A DNA stretch of 64,000 nucleotides from assembly GCF_002531755.2 (NCBI RefSeq), contig NZ_CP034998.1:2790001-2854000 (forward strand), written 5' to 3'. Positions within the stretch are counted from its first letter, which is position 1. Each line of letters opens with the position of its first letter. Source of the DNA: Rhizobium acidisoli (GTDB taxonomy: Bacteria > Pseudomonadota > Alphaproteobacteria > Rhizobiales > Rhizobiaceae). Positions 1 through 9,767 of this stretch are shown piece by piece. A program made the position numbers and the translations under genes. Below the pieces are notes generated by a model. The model made no database searches, was not told the origin of the DNA, and saw only the letters and a program-made list of their open reading frames with translations.

Positions 1-90
1 CCCGGCCCGCAGGACAGCCACTATCTCTTCCGCCGCTTCATCAACATGGTGCGCGAGAAGAAGGGCGAACCGGCGCTCGCCGAACGCTGA
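1..90 (+). CDS. carA: Carbamoyl-phosphate synthase small subunit, C-terminal end (partial)
   Basis: Only the last 29 codons are present, in frame 1, ending in TGA at 88-90. The residues PGPQDSHYLFRRF match the conserved C-terminal tail of the glutaminase subunit, where a PGP-x-DSHYLF motif follows the HPEAS segment. CarA releases ammonia from glutamine for the large subunit CarB, feeding arginine and pyrimidine synthesis. The partner carB lies on the same strand but begins only at 6216, so the two genes cannot share a simple transcript here, and a strong terminator follows this gene at once. The call rests on a short stretch but the motif is distinctive. Confidence 0.85.
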   Translation, partial: PGPQDSHYLFRRFINMVREKKGEPALAER

Positions 91-113
91 TTTCAGCCAA
101 CATCGATTTCAAG

Positions 114-141
114 AAAGGCCCGTCGACCGGGCCTTTTCTTT
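114..141 (+). terminator. Rho-independent terminator after carA
   Basis: A 9-bp perfect stem (AAAGGCCCG at 114-122 and CGGGCCTTT at 128-136) with a 5-nt loop is followed by a T-rich tract. It sits 24 bp after the carA stop and should separate carA from the downstream genes. Confidence 0.85.
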
Positions 142-216
142 GCTCCGCATATTGACCTCAACTTAAGTTAAGGAATTACAGAATTGCCCGCAGATATCTG
201 ATGCAGGAGAAAATGG

Positions 217-537
217 ATGAGCGGAGCTTTCTTTCGAGTCGATAAGTTCGTTGTGCCGGCCGCGGCGCGCGAGGAATTTCTCGTCAATGTGATGATGACC
301 CACAAACTGCTGGAGGCACAGGACGGCTTCATCGATCACAAGGTGCTGGAACAGGTCGCCGGTCCCGGCGAGTTCAACTTCGTGACCATTGCCCAATGGG
401 AAAGCGCCGAGGTCGTCGAGCGTGTGCGGGCAACTGTCGCAGCCGCCCACAAGGCCGCCAATTTCGACCCGCAGGAAATGTTCGCGCGTCTCGGCATTCG
501 CGCCGACATGGCGAGCTACAAGCCTGTCGCGGCTTGA
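217..537 (+). CDS. Antibiotic biosynthesis monooxygenase (ABM) domain protein
   Basis: This 106-residue protein has the size and layout of a single-domain dimeric alpha+beta ferredoxin-like ABM protein (a V-P-A-A-R-EEF helix, HKVLEQVAGP strand and FVTIAQWES strand). Family members include small cofactor-free monooxygenases and heme-degrading or stress proteins, so the substrate cannot be predicted. The ATG at 217 is preferred because an AGGAGA ribosome site lies just upstream and an overlapping ATG at 213 is in another frame. The gene sits between the carA terminator and a convergent MATE exporter gene, with only 17 bp between the stop codons, so it is probably monocistronic. Confidence 0.75.
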   Translation: MSGAFFRVDKFVVPAAAREEFLVNVMMTHKLLEAQDGFIDHKVLEQVAGPGEFNFVTIAQWESAEVVERVRATVAAAHKAANFDPQEMFARLGIRADMASYKPVAA

Positions 538-554
538 GGATAAGGATGGCCGGC

Positions 555-1958
555 TCAGGCGCCGGCCATCGCTCCTTCCCGGCGAAGCAGAAGATAGAAC
601 CGCCAGCAGAGCATGACGGCGGCCGCCGCCAGCCCGACGAGGAAACCGAACCAGATGCCGATGCCGCCGAAGCCCAGCGGGAAGGCAAAGGCCCAGGCAA
701 GGAAGAAGCCGATCGGCCAATAGGCAATCAGTGCCATGATCATCGGCACACGTGCGTCTTTCAGGCCGCGCAGCAATCCGTTGGCGACCACCTGCAACCC
801 GTCGACCAGCTGGAAAAGCCCGGCGACGACGATCAGCGGCCCGGCATAGGCAAGCACGGCGGGCGCCTCCGGCGAATTGACGTCGAGGAACCAGCTGCCG
901 AGGAATTGCGGCATGGTGGCAAACAGCACCGAGCCCACCGCCGAAATGGCGCAGGCAAGGATGAGCACCATGATCGAAGCCCGCACCAGCCCGCGGTAAT
1001 CGCCCTGCCCGTGGGCGATCCCGACGCGCACCGTCGCCGCCTGGCTGAGGCCGAGCGGGATCATGAAGGCGATCGAAGCCCATTGCAGGGCAATGCCGTG
1101 AGCGGCGAGCTCGATGGTGCCGATATAACCCATCAGCAACGAGGCCACCGTAAACAGGCTGACCTCGGCAAGCACGGTGACGCTGATCGGAAAACCGAGC
1201 CGGAGGACCTCCAGCAGCGCATGCCAGTCGGGCCTCCAGAACCGCACGAAGATCTCGTAGCGCCGTGTCTCCTCCCGCCGCTGCACGAAGGCCAGGATGA
1301 AGAGGAAGCCTGCCGTCTGTACGACGACCGACACGATCGCAGCACCCTCGAGCCCCATCGCCGGAAAGCCGAAATGGCCGAGCACCAGGGCATAGGCGAA
1401 GATCGCGTTCAGCACCAGCGTGGCGATGGTGACGTTGAGGATGATGCCCGCCTTGCCGATGGCGCTGACCAGCGCGCGCATGACGTTGAAGAGCAGCGCC
1501 GGCAGCACGCCGAACTGGCCGATCATGATGTAGCCATGGGCGAGCTTGGCCACCTCGGGCTTCTGCTGCGCAAAGAGAAGGATCTGCTCCGAATTGAAGA
1601 AGGCGGGCTGCATGATGACCCAATATGCGATCACCACCCAGAGACCCATGCGCAGCGCCCGGCGCACGGAGACGACGTCGCCGCGGCCATAGGCCTGCGC
1701 CACCATCGGGATGACGGCGATGGCAAAGCCCGAACCGAAGATCAGGATGGTGAACAGGAACTGTGCGGACAGCACCATCGCCGCCAGATGCTCGGCGCCG
1801 AGGCGGCCGACGATCATCACATCGGTGGTGTTGATGCCGAGCTGGGCGAGCTGCGCGCCGATCAGCGGAATGCCGAGCGCCAGCGTTGCACGGAAATGTG
1901 CGCCCCAACGATTATCGGTTGTCGGCGCAAGCCTGCGCGCGTCGATCGGCGTGTCCAT
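555..1958 (-). CDS. MATE family multidrug/sodium efflux protein (NorM-like)
   Basis: The 467-residue product is almost wholly hydrophobic with about 12 predicted membrane helices, the usual MATE topology and length. The N-terminal segment GIPLIGAQLAQLGINTTDVMIVG is a typical MATE first-helix signature and the second half repeats the pattern. These inner-membrane proteins export cationic drugs or metabolites in exchange for sodium or protons. The gene is followed on the same strand by nothing closer than the carA region, and an MFS exporter gene lies upstream on the same strand, 144 bp away, across a possible hairpin. Substrate is unknown. Confidence 0.85.
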   Translation of the reverse strand: MDTPIDARRLAPTTDNRWGAHFRATLALGIPLIGAQLAQLGINTTDVMIVGRLGAEHLAAMVLSAQFLFTILIFGSGFAIAVIPMVAQAYGRGDVVSVRRALRMGLWVVIAYWVIMQPAFFNSEQILLFAQQKPEVAKLAHGYIMIGQFGVLPALLFNVMRALVSAIGKAGIILNVTIATLVLNAIFAYALVLGHFGFPAMGLEGAAIVSVVVQTAGFLFILAFVQRREETRRYEIFVRFWRPDWHALLEVLRLGFPISVTVLAEVSLFTVASLLMGYIGTIELAAHGIALQWASIAFMIPLGLSQAATVRVGIAHGQGDYRGLVRASIMVLILACAISAVGSVLFATMPQFLGSWFLDVNSPEAPAVLAYAGPLIVVAGLFQLVDGLQVVANGLLRGLKDARVPMIMALIAYWPIGFFLAWAFAFPLGFGGIGIWFGFLVGLAAAAVMLCWRFYLLLRREGAMAGA

Positions 1959-2061
1959 GACACCTAGTCCTGTGATTGAAATATGGGTCGCCGCGCAATC
2001 TGCGGAGAAATATCATCGGGATTTAGATCAAACCCCAGCAAAGAACCACCCTAAACAGGCA

Positions 2062-2082
2062 GATGATGAAAAATTCATCATC
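2062..2082. promoter_or_regulatory. Perfect inverted repeat between MFS and MATE genes
   Basis: GATGATGAA and TTCATCATC flank a 3-nt AAA spacer. The repeat lies 20 bp past the MFS stop and about 100 bp upstream of the MATE start on the same strand. It could be an operator for the MATE gene or a weak terminator of the MFS gene; the AT-rich stem and absence of a GC core make an operator slightly more likely. Confidence 0.4.
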
Positions 2083-2102
2083 GTATCACCGTTTCTGATC
2101 GA

Positions 2103-3347
2103 TCAACCCGCCGCCTCCAGCGCCTCCGCCGGCTGACGGACCCGAACCAGCACGAGGAACACGCCGGCGGCCACCAGGATGAACAGGGCAGCAGTCAGAT
2201 AGGGCGCCCCGGCAAAGGTGACGGGCGCCTCTGGCCGGGTGAAATAGCTGAACAACTGCGTGAAGATCAGCGGCCCGATGATGGTGGTGATGCTGCTGAG
2301 ACTGGTCAGCGCCCCTTGCAGCTCGCCCTGCGCTGAGGGCGGCACCTTGCCGGCGGCGATGCTGCGCAGCGGCGGATCGGCGACGTTTTCCATGACGGTC
2401 GCAATAATCACCACATAGACCACCCAGCCCTCCCAGGCGAAGGCATAGCCGGTGAGCCCCGCAGCCGAAAAACAGAGGCCGAGAAGCGCCGTCTTCCATT
2501 CGCCGAGCAGAGGCACGACACGCGGCAATACCAGTCCCATCACCAGTGCCGCGCCGATGCCGTAGATACCGAGCGACAGGCCGATCTGTCCCTCGCTCCA
2601 GCCGTAGCGATAAGTCGAGACGAAGGACCAGACCGACGGATAGACGGCATGCGCGAGGAAAAACAGGAACATGACGAGGCTGACCCAACCGATGCCCGGG
2701 TAGTGACGCATCTGCCGCAGCGCGCCGAGCGGATTGGCGCGTTTCCACTCGAAGCGGCGGCGATTCCTGGCCTCCAGCGTTTCCGGCAGCAGGAAGCAGG
2801 CGGCGATGAAATTGACGAACGAGAGTGCGGCCGCACCGAGAAACGGCACACGCGGGCCGAATTCGCCGAGGACACCGCCGATGACGGGGCCAATCGTGAA
2901 GCCGACGCCGAAGGCGATGCCGATCAGCCCGAAATTCTTCGCCCGGTTCTCCTCGGTGCTGATATCGGCGATATAGGCCGAGCACGTGGCAAAGCTGCCG
3001 CCGCTGATGCCGGCAAGCACGCGGCCAACGAACAGCATCCAGAAGCTGGTGGCGATGCCGCAGATGAAATTGTCGATCGCAAAGGTCAACACCGACAGCA
3101 GAAGGATCGGCCGGCGGCCGAACCGGTCGGACAGGTTTCCGAGCAGCGGCGCGAACAGGAATTGCATGCCGGCATAGACGAGCATCAGCCAGCCGCCATC
3201 GATCGCCGCATCGCTGACGCCGCCGCCGGTCAACTGCTCCAGATAAGCGGGCAGCACCGGCATGATGATGGCGATGCCGATAATGTCGAGGAAGAGGATG
3301 ATGAAGACCAGGAAAAGGCCGCGACGGACGAATTTGGGGTCAAGCAT
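2103..3347 (-). CDS. MFS transporter of the TetA/DHA1 drug:proton antiporter type
   Basis: The 414-residue protein has about 12 predicted membrane segments and the motif A loop GNLSDRFGRRP at about residues 73-83 that marks major facilitator antiporters. The first helix (LDIIGIAIIMPVLPAYLEQL) and the GISGGSFATCSAYIAD segment resemble the TetA(TCR) drug antiporter branch. It probably exports a toxic compound from the cytoplasm across the inner membrane. The start at 3347 faces the aldo/keto reductase gene across a 336-bp divergent region. Resistance to tetracycline itself should not be assumed; many chromosomal members have other substrates. Confidence 0.85.
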   Translation of the reverse strand: MLDPKFVRRGLFLVFIILFLDIIGIAIIMPVLPAYLEQLTGGGVSDAAIDGGWLMLVYAGMQFLFAPLLGNLSDRFGRRPILLLSVLTFAIDNFICGIATSFWMLFVGRVLAGISGGSFATCSAYIADISTEENRAKNFGLIGIAFGVGFTIGPVIGGVLGEFGPRVPFLGAAALSFVNFIAACFLLPETLEARNRRRFEWKRANPLGALRQMRHYPGIGWVSLVMFLFFLAHAVYPSVWSFVSTYRYGWSEGQIGLSLGIYGIGAALVMGLVLPRVVPLLGEWKTALLGLCFSAAGLTGYAFAWEGWVVYVVIIATVMENVADPPLRSIAAGKVPPSAQGELQGALTSLSSITTIIGPLIFTQLFSYFTRPEAPVTFAGAPYLTAALFILVAAGVFLVLVRVRQPAEALEAAG

Positions 3348-3683
3348 GAGGCATCTCTACAGCGGTTGCTTCTGAAAAGACGATTTCGTCGCCGAGAAAC
3401 TGACATAGCCCAGAAAAGAAACCGAAACAATCCGTGAACATTTCAAAGTTTTTGATAATTCTGACCGGGAAATTTGTGAACCGTCTCAACCGTTGGGCGC
3501 GGCAACGTGATCGTTGGCTCCCTTGCAATCGCATTGACGACGTCCAGATCATTCGGGGAATGAACATTCATTGTGCGCCTCTCCGCACGGCCCGTTCGAG
3601 ACCATCCGGATTATCGCGCAGGGGCGAAGGCTGTAAAAGCGGCATCCGGCAGCGCCGCTCGGGCGCGGATCAGGGAGAAGACA
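3348..3683. other. Divergent intergenic region, MFS / aldo-keto reductase
   Basis: This 336-bp region separates two divergent genes and should hold both promoters. No convincing gene is visible. The only clear element is the inverted repeat AATGAACATTCATT at 3559-3572, a possible operator. No regulator gene is adjacent to it. Confidence 0.5.
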
Positions 3684-4676
<993 letters not shown>

Positions 4677-4713
4677 GGTTAGGTCAAAGGTACTGAAACG
4701 TCCTGCCGTGCAG

Positions 4714-4832
4714 CCCCCTCATCCGCCCTACGGGCACCTTCTCCCCGAGGGGAGAAGAGGGAGTCGAGACGCTGCGGCGACCGACTCCCTTCGCCCCAGC
4801 GGGGAGAAGGTGCCGGCAGGCGGATGAGGGGG
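4714..4832. repeat. RIME-like palindromic intergenic element
   Basis: Two long inverted arms (4714-4746 and 4801-4832) share the modules CCCCTCATCCG, GGCACCTTCTCCCC and their complements. The form matches the Rhizobium-specific intergenic mosaic elements found in non-coding DNA of Rhizobium and Sinorhizobium. Related half-elements occur at 14492-14542 and 57817-57866 in this window. It lies between the convergent aldo/keto reductase and metallopeptidase genes and may terminate transcription in both directions. Confidence 0.75.
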
Positions 4833-4861
4833 CGACACACGAAAACCTTAGCTAAGCAACC

Positions 4862-5782
4862 TCAAACCGGCCCGGAGAACGTATCGCAAGCCGACAGTTG
4901 CCCGCTGTCGAAGCCGCGCTTGAACCATCTGACGCGCTGCGCCGAAGTGCCGTGGTTGAAACTCTCGGGCACGACGTAACCCTGGGACCGCTTCTGCAGC
5001 GTGTCGTCGCCGATCTGCTGGGCGGCGTTGAGCGCCTCCTCGAGGTCGCCGGACTCCAGCAAGCCCTTCTGCTGGGTATATTTGCCCCAGATGCCGGCGA
5101 AGCAATCGGCCTGCAGCTCGACGCGCACCGACATCTTGTTGGCCTCTTCCTCGCTCATGCGCTGGCGGGCCTGGTTGAACTTCGGCAGGATGCCGAGCAG
5201 GTTCTGCACGTGATGGCCGACCTCGTGAGCGACGACATAGGCCTCGGCGAAATCGCCAGACGCGCCGAACCGGTTGGAAAGCTCCTGGAAGAAATCCGTG
5301 TCGAGATAGAGCTTGTGGTCACCGGGGCAGTAGAACGGTCCGGTTGCCGCCGATGCGGAGCCGCAGGCCGATGCCGTCGAGCCCGAAAACAGCACGAGGC
5401 GCGGCTCCTCGTAAGTCTGGCCTTGCGCCTGGAAGATGCCCGTCCAGGTATCCTCGGTTTCGGCAAGAACGGTCCGCATAAAGGCGGTCATCTCATCATT
5501 GGCGGGCGTCCGCGTGCCTTCCGACTGGCTCTGTTCGTAGCCGGGGCCGCTCGTCATGCCGCCGCCCTCGAGCACCTGCAGCAGGTCGACGCCCATCATC
5601 TTGAAGATGAAATAGATGACGACGAGGAAGATGATCGTGCCGATGCTCAAGCCGCCGCCGGCGCGGCGAACGCCGCCGCCGGAGGGAAAGTTGAAGCCAC
5701 CGCCGCGGCCGAAACCGCCGCTGCCCGGATCGCCGCGGCGATCCTCGATATTGTCGGACTGACGCCGGCCTCTCCATTCCAT
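4862..5782 (-). CDS. YpfJ-family neutral zinc metallopeptidase
   Basis: The 306-residue protein has a Gly/Arg-rich N-terminus (RGDPGSGGFGRGGGF), one membrane segment at about residues 46-63, and a zinc peptidase domain with the HEVGHH motif in VVAHEVGHHVQNLLG and a downstream Glu in ELQADCFAG. This layout is that of the YpfJ/KPN_02809 family of membrane-anchored neutral zinc metallopeptidases; physiological substrates are unknown. The start at 5782 (MEWRGRRQSDN) is chosen over an ATG 33 bp upstream because GGAGAGCGAAG lies directly before it. The catalytic domain probably faces the periplasm. Confidence 0.85.
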   Translation of the reverse strand: MEWRGRRQSDNIEDRRGDPGSGGFGRGGGFNFPSGGGVRRAGGGLSIGTIIFLVVIYFIFKMMGVDLLQVLEGGGMTSGPGYEQSQSEGTRTPANDEMTAFMRTVLAETEDTWTGIFQAQGQTYEEPRLVLFSGSTASACGSASAATGPFYCPGDHKLYLDTDFFQELSNRFGASGDFAEAYVVAHEVGHHVQNLLGILPKFNQARQRMSEEEANKMSVRVELQADCFAGIWGKYTQQKGLLESGDLEEALNAAQQIGDDTLQKRSQGYVVPESFNHGTSAQRVRWFKRGFDSGQLSACDTFSGPV

Positions 5783-6215
5783 CTTCGCTCTCCCCGGCAA
5801 TGCCTGTGCTTGCACCTTAACGAATCTATATATCCGTCGGCGAAGGGAATTCCAGCGGCTTCATCGGGCAGCTGAGGCCCCAGCCTGCGCCAGGGCCGTG
5901 AAGCGCCGCAACACCGCCGGCCGCGAGTGCAAGATTGAGCCGCTGATATAGAGGCGGATCGGGCTTCAGGCGACAACGGTCGCCCTCGCCGGTCCGACGC
6001 GCGTCGGCGAAATACGGGTGCTCGTCGTGCCCGGGCGGAGATAGGCTGTCACGCCGTGTTGGATTCCTGTCGATTCCGCGATTTATGGGGTTCCGTTTGC
6101 AAATACATTTGCCTATAAGCCGCTTCTAGCCTGAAAAGACCTTCAATGCGCGACCCGACCCGGTGATCTCCCACCCTGGCCGGCTTTTTGCGCAGCCAGA
6201 CAATGGATATCGCCC
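5783..6215. other. carB upstream region
   Basis: No convincing gene is visible in these 433 bp. A short hairpin with GGCGAC and GTCGCC arms lies near 5968-5983. A candidate -10 box TATAAG near 6115 lies about 100 bp before the carB start, but the matching -35 is weak. No pyrimidine- or arginine-responsive element was identified. Confidence 0.4.
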
Positions 6216-9200
6216 ATGCCGAAGCGCCAAGACATCAAATCGATCCTCATCATCGGCGCGGGACCGATCGTCATTGGCCAGGCTTGCGAGTTCGACTATT
6301 CCGGCACCCAGGCCTGCAAGGCGCTGCGGGAGGAAGGCTATCGCGTCATCCTCGTCAACTCCAACCCGGCGACGATCATGACCGATCCGGGCCTTGCTGA
6401 TGCAACTTACGTCGAGCCGATCACCCCCGAGGTCGTCGCCAAGATCATTGCCAAGGAGCGCCCGGATGCGCTGCTGCCGACCATGGGCGGCCAGACGGCG
6501 CTGAATACCGCGCTTTCGCTAAAGCGCATGGGCGTGCTCGACCGCTACAATGTCGAGATGATCGGCGCCAAGCCCGCCGCCATCGACATGGCCGAGGACC
6601 GGGCGCTGTTTCGCGAGGCGATGGCCCGTATCGGGCTTGAAACGCCGCGCTCGATGCTGGCGAACGCCACCGACATCAAGGACCTCGACCGCAAGACGCA
6701 CGAGGCCGAGCGCAACAAACTGCGCGACAGCCTCTCCGGATCCGATCTCGACAAGGCACTGGACGAACTGGAAAACCAGTGGAACCTCGGCGAGAGCGAT
6801 CGCAAGCAGCGTTACATCAGCCACGCCATGGCGATTGCCGCCCAGGCGATCGACCACGTCGGCCTGCCCGCCATCATCCGCCCCTCCTTCACCATGGGCG
6901 GCACCGGCGGCGGCATCGCCTACAACCGCTCGGAATTCTTCGAGATCGTCGGCGGTGGCCTCGACGCCTCGCCGACCACCGAAGTGCTGGTCGAGGAATC
7001 GGTGCTCGGCTGGAAGGAATATGAAATGGAAGTCGTCCGCGACAAGGCGGACAATTGCATCATCATCTGCTCGATCGAAAACATCGATCCAATGGGCGTC
7101 CACACCGGCGATTCGATCACCGTCGCGCCAGCGCTGACGCTGACCGATAAGGAATTCCAGATCATGCGCAACGCCTCGATCGCGGTATTGCGCGAGATCG
7201 GCGTCGAAACCGGCGGCTCGAACGTCCAGTTCGCCGTCAATCCGAAGGACGGCCGCCTGGTCGTCATCGAAATGAACCCGCGCGTCTCGCGCTCCTCGGC
7301 GCTCGCCTCCAAGGCCACCGGCTTTCCGATCGCCAAGGTCGCCGCCAAGCTCGCCATCGGTTATACGCTCGACGAGCTGGACAACGACATCACCGGCGGC
7401 GCAACGCCTGCCTCCTTCGAACCGTCGATCGACTATGTCGTCACCAAGATCCCGCGTTTCGCTTTCGAGAAATTCCCCGGCGCCTCGCCGGTGCTGACGA
7501 CCGCGATGAAGTCTGTCGGTGAAGTCATGGCGATCGGCCGCACCTTCGCCGAATCGCTGCAGAAAGCGCTGCGCGGCCTCGAAACCGGCCTGACCGGCCT
7601 CGACGAGATCGAGATCCCCGATTCCGAGGAAGGCGAATCCAGCCACAACGCCATCCGCGCCGCCATCGGCACGCCGACGCCGGATCGCCTGCGCATGGTC
7701 GCCCAGGCGCTGCGCATGGGCCTCAGCATCGAAGAGGTGCACGAGGGCTGCAAGATCGACCCCTGGTTCATCGCCGAGCTCAAGAATATCATCGACACGG
7801 AAGCGCGCATCCGCGAGCACGGCCTGCCCGAGGATGCCGCGAACCTGCGCATGCTGAAGGCCATGGGCTTTTCCGACGCGCGTCTGGCGACGCTGACCGG
7901 CAAGCGCCCCAAGCAGGTCGCCGAACTTCGCAACAGCCTCAACGTCCGCCCGGTCTTCAAGCGTATCGATACCTGTGCCGCCGAATTCGCTTCGCCGACC
8001 GCCTATATGTATTCGACCTACGAGACGCCCTTCGTCGGCGTCGCCCGCTCCGAAGCTGAGGTTTCCGACCGCAAGAAGGTCGTCATCCTCGGCGGCGGCC
8101 CGAACCGCATCGGCCAGGGCATCGAGTTCGATTATTGCTGCTGCCATGCCGCCTTCGCGCTGAAGGATGCCGGTTATGAAGCGATCATGATCAACTGCAA
8201 CCCGGAAACCGTCTCGACCGACTACGACACGTCCGATCGCCTGTATTTCGAGCCGCTGACGGCCGAGGACGTGATCGAGATCCTGCGGGCCGAGCAGGAA
8301 AAGGGCGAAGTCGTCGGCGTCATCGTCCAGTTCGGCGGCCAGACGCCGCTGAAGCTTGCCGAGGCGCTCGAGAAGAACGGCATCCCGATCCTCGGCACGG
8401 CACCCGACATGATCGATCTTGCCGAGGACCGCGACCGTTTCCAGAAGCTTCTGATGAAGCTCGATCTCAACCAGCCGAACAACGGCATCGCCTACTCGGT
8501 CGAGCAGGCCCGCCTGGTCGCCGCCGAAATCGCCTTCCCGCTGGTCGTGCGCCCGTCCTACGTGCTCGGCGGCCGCGCCATGCAGATCCTGCATTCGGAA
8601 GGCCAGCTGCAGACATACCTGCTCGACACGGTTCCGGAACTGGTGCCCGAAGACATCAAGCAGCGTTATCCCAACGACAAGACCGGCCAGATCAACACTC
8701 TGCTCGGCAAGAACCCGCTGCTCTTCGACAGCTACCTCAGCCACGCCATCGAAGTCGACGTCGACTGCCTCTGCGATGGAACCGACGTCTATGTCGCCGG
8801 CATCATGGAGCATATCGAGGAAGCCGGCATCCATTCCGGCGATAGCGCCTGCTCGCTGCCGCCGCGCTCGCTACCCGTCGAACTGCTCGACGAGTTGGAG
8901 CGCCAGGCAAAGGCGATGGCCAAGGCGCTCAATGTCGGCGGCCTGATGAATGTCCAGTTCGCAATCAAGGATGGCACCGTCTACGTTCTCGAAGTCAATC
9001 CACGCGCCTCGCGCACCGTACCCTTCGTCGCCAAGACCATCGGCGCACCGATCGCCAAGATCGCCGCCCGCGTCATGGCCGGCGAAAAACTCGACGCGAC
9101 CTTCGCCGCCTATGGCGAAAAGCCCGATCCGCGCAAGCTCACGCATATCGCCGTCAAGGAAGCGGTCTTCCCCTTCGCCCGCTTCCCCGGCGTCGACACG

Positions 9201-9704
9201 CTGCTCGGCCCGGAAATGCGCTCGACCGGCGAAGTCATCGGCCTCGACACCGATTTTGCGCTGGCCTTCGCCAAGTCGCAGCTCGGCGCTGGCGTCGAGC
9301 TGCCGCGTGACGGAACGGTGTTCGTCTCGGTGCGCGACGAGGACAAGCCGCGCGTGCTGCCGGCGATCCGCATCCTCGTCGAACAGGGCTTCAAGGTGCT
9401 GGCGACCGGCGGCACGGCCCGCTTCCTCGGCGAAAACGGCATCACCGCCACCAAGATCAACAAGGTGCTGGAAGGCCGTCCGCATATCGAGGACGCCATC
9501 CGCAACCGCCAGGTCCAGCTGGTCATCAACACCACCGACGGCAACAAGGCGATCTCGGACTCGAAGTCGCTGCGCCGCGCGACGCTGATGCAAAAGGTGC
9601 CTTATTACACCACCATGGCAGGCGCCGAAGCCGCGGCCCAGGCGATCAAGGCGCTGAAGGCGGGCAATCTCGAAGTGCGGCCGCTGCAGAGCTACTTCGC
9701 TTGA
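6216..9704 (+). CDS. carB: Carbamoyl-phosphate synthase large subunit
   Basis: The 1162-residue protein makes carbamoyl phosphate from bicarbonate, ammonia and two ATP for arginine and pyrimidine synthesis. It contains two homologous ATP-grasp halves, the first beginning [21 protein letters not shown] and the second [21 protein letters not shown] at about residue 620. An MGS-like allosteric domain runs from about 1030 with [13 protein letters not shown]. It is about 90 residues longer than the E. coli enzyme; part of the difference is a charged insert at about residues 150-205 ([16 protein letters not shown]) in the first half. The start has the normal [10 protein letters not shown] opening. 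Its partner carA lies about 6.1 kb upstream on the same strand. Confidence 0.97.
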   Translation: MPKRQDIKSILIIGAGPIVIGQACEFDYSGTQACKALREEGYRVILVNSNPATIMTDPGLADATYVEPITPEVVAKIIAKERPDALLPTMGGQTALNTALSLKRMGVLDRYNVEMIGAKPAAIDMAEDRALFREAMARIGLETPRSMLANATDIKDLDRKTHEAERNKLRDSLSGSDLDKALDELENQWNLGESDRKQRYISHAMAIAAQAIDHVGLPAIIRPSFTMGGTGGGIAYNRSEFFEIVGGGLDASPTTEVLVEESVLGWKEYEMEVVRDKADNCIIICSIENIDPMGVHTGDSITVAPALTLTDKEFQIMRNASIAVLREIGVETGGSNVQFAVNPKDGRLVVIEMNPRVSRSSALASKATGFPIAKVAAKLAIGYTLDELDNDITGGATPASFEPSIDYVVTKIPRFAFEKFPGASPVLTTAMKSVGEVMAIGRTFAESLQKALRGLETGLTGLDEIEIPDSEEGESSHNAIRAAIGTPTPDRLRMVAQALRMGLSIEEVHEGCKIDPWFIAELKNIIDTEARIREHGLPEDAANLRMLKAMGFSDARLATLTGKRPKQVAELRNSLNVRPVFKRIDTCAAEFASPTAYMYSTYETPFVGVARSEAEVSDRKKVVILGGGPNRIGQGIEFDYCCCHAAFALKDAGYEAIMINCNPETVSTDYDTSDRLYFEPLTAEDVIEILRAEQEKGEVVGVIVQFGGQTPLKLAEALEKNGIPILGTAPDMIDLAEDRDRFQKLLMKLDLNQPNNGIAYSVEQARLVAAEIAFPLVVRPSYVLGGRAMQILHSEGQLQTYLLDTVPELVPEDIKQRYPNDKTGQINTLLGKNPLLFDSYLSHAIEVDVDCLCDGTDVYVAGIMEHIEEAGIHSGDSACSLPPRSLPVELLDELERQAKAMAKALNVGGLMNVQFAIKDGTVYVLEVNPRASRTVPFVAKTIGAPIAKIAARVMAGEKLDATFAAYGEKPDPRKLTHIAVKEAVFPFARFPGVDTLLGPEMRSTGEVIGLDTDFALAFAKSQLGAGVELPRDGTVFVSVRDEDKPRVLPAIRILVEQGFKVLATGGTARFLGENGITATKINKVLEGRPHIEDAIRNRQVQLVINTTDGNKAISDSKSLRRATLMQKVPYYTTMAGAEAAAQAIKALKAGNLEVRPLQSYFA

Positions 9705-9718
9705 GATAGAGCAATTCC

Positions 9719-9753
9719 AGCGGCGCCATCGCTCGGTGAGCGGTGGCGCCGCT
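9719..9753 (+). terminator. Hairpin terminator after carB
   Basis: The 10-bp perfect stem AGCGGCGCCA / TGGCGCCGCT lies 14 bp past the carB stop. There is no long T tract, so it may be an intrinsic terminator of reduced strength or a bidirectional stop, since the udgX gene ends at 9768 on the other strand. Confidence 0.6.
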
Positions 9754-9767
9754 TCACCGGAATCACT

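Noticed and set aside
396..1967. 523-codon plus-strand frame opposite the MATE gene
   Set aside because: Composition is typical of antisense frames (rich in His, Arg, Asp) and the minus strand encodes a clear 12-helix transporter.
6519..8834. 771-codon open frame antisense to carB
   Set aside because: It is complementary to a conserved essential gene in a GC-rich genome; the translated sequence shows no domain and only reflects codon bias.
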